From Alcanivorax sp. DP30 (GTDB lineage Bacteria; Pseudomonadota; Gammaproteobacteria; Pseudomonadales; Alcanivoracaceae), in NCBI RefSeq assembly GCF_009882945.1, contig NZ_WTUY01000024.1, positions 98,003-162,002 of the forward strand: DNA of 64,000 nucleotides. Direction: 5' to 3'. Below are positions 63,909 to 64,000 of this stretch, piece by piece (within the stretch, counting starts at the first letter, position 1; the number at the start of each line of letters is the position of its first letter). Under the pieces are notes generated by a model that was not told the origin of the DNA, ran no database searches, and worked only from the letters and a program-made list of their open reading frames with translations. The translations under genes and the position numbers were made by a program.

Positions 63909-64000
63909 GAGCTACGAGCTACGAGCTACGAGCTACGAGCTACGAGCTACGAGCTACGAGCTACGAGCTACGAGCTACGAGCTACGAGCTACGAGCTACG
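63909..64000 (+). repeat. Heptamer tandem array GAGCTAC, at least 13 copies, runs off the window
   Basis: Exact 7-bp repeats continue from 4 bp after the ppx stop codon to the window edge. This is the longest array seen here, preceded by three GTTGA words. Its end and any inverted partner lie outside the window. Confidence 0.97.

Overview
The window looks like a chromosomal segment of a GC-rich gammaproteobacterium. Gene content (PtsP, RppH, Lgt-ThyA-FolA, Rho-TrxA-Ppx, B12 salvage, an unusual P450, several metal-handling loci) and REP-type repeats would fit a marine Alcanivorax-like or Pseudomonas-related organism. That placement is inference; no rRNA or other taxonomic marker is present.

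Positions 1-9.1 kb are an accessory region. A type I restriction-modification pair (half-length hsdS directly abutting hsdM, which runs off the left edge) is divergent from three overlapping tyrosine-recombinase genes (2153-7009). The first and third recombinases keep the full catalytic set; the middle one has lost most of it. An IS3-family element (7007-8235) lies directly against the third recombinase and supplies its stop codon. It also supplies the stop codon of a convergent Cys-rich orphan gene on the other side. No target duplication is visible. Nested palindromes lie at both edges of this block (2043-2100 and 8936-9014).

Positions 9.2-64 kb are mostly housekeeping and metabolism. 9.5-13 kb: small envelope genes, including a lipoprotein with a BPTI/Kunitz domain, then an MBL-fold hydrolase and two MscS-type channels. 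14-17.5 kb: a P450, then moaB-moeA. 18-29.7 kb: a B12 locus. A cobalamin riboswitch reads leftward into btuB, a beta-propeller-like lipoprotein, cobT and cobC; btuFCD, cobO and cobQ read rightward; cobU is coupled to a phnA-type gene. 29.9-32.3 kb: slyD, moaA and a beta-carbonic anhydrase.

32.7-44.1 kb is a copper and iron block. It holds cytochrome c, copB, a copA multicopper oxidase, a metal-binding-like small protein, a LysE exporter, piuC plus a Fiu-type receptor with a Fur-like site, then DUF411, cupredoxin and the CopA copper ATPase. The two copper operons each have a MerR/CueR-style promoter. 44-64 kb: an outer-membrane protein, an imelysin-like lipoprotein, a HAD phosphatase, rppH-ptsP, an M20 peptidase, NRDE, TauE, lgt-thyA-folA, osmC, hemP with a Fur-controlled promoter and a HemS-like gene, yqcC, rho, trxA and ppx.

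The most unusual signal is a set of intergenic tandem repeats that nearly all have a 7-bp period but differ in sequence (AGCTACG, AGCTACA, AGTTGAA, AGTTAAT, GCGTATT, CAGACGT and others). They often sit directly at stop codons. They are frequently paired with an inverted copy around a GC-rich hairpin, and two of them are followed by a related composite element of about 300 bp.
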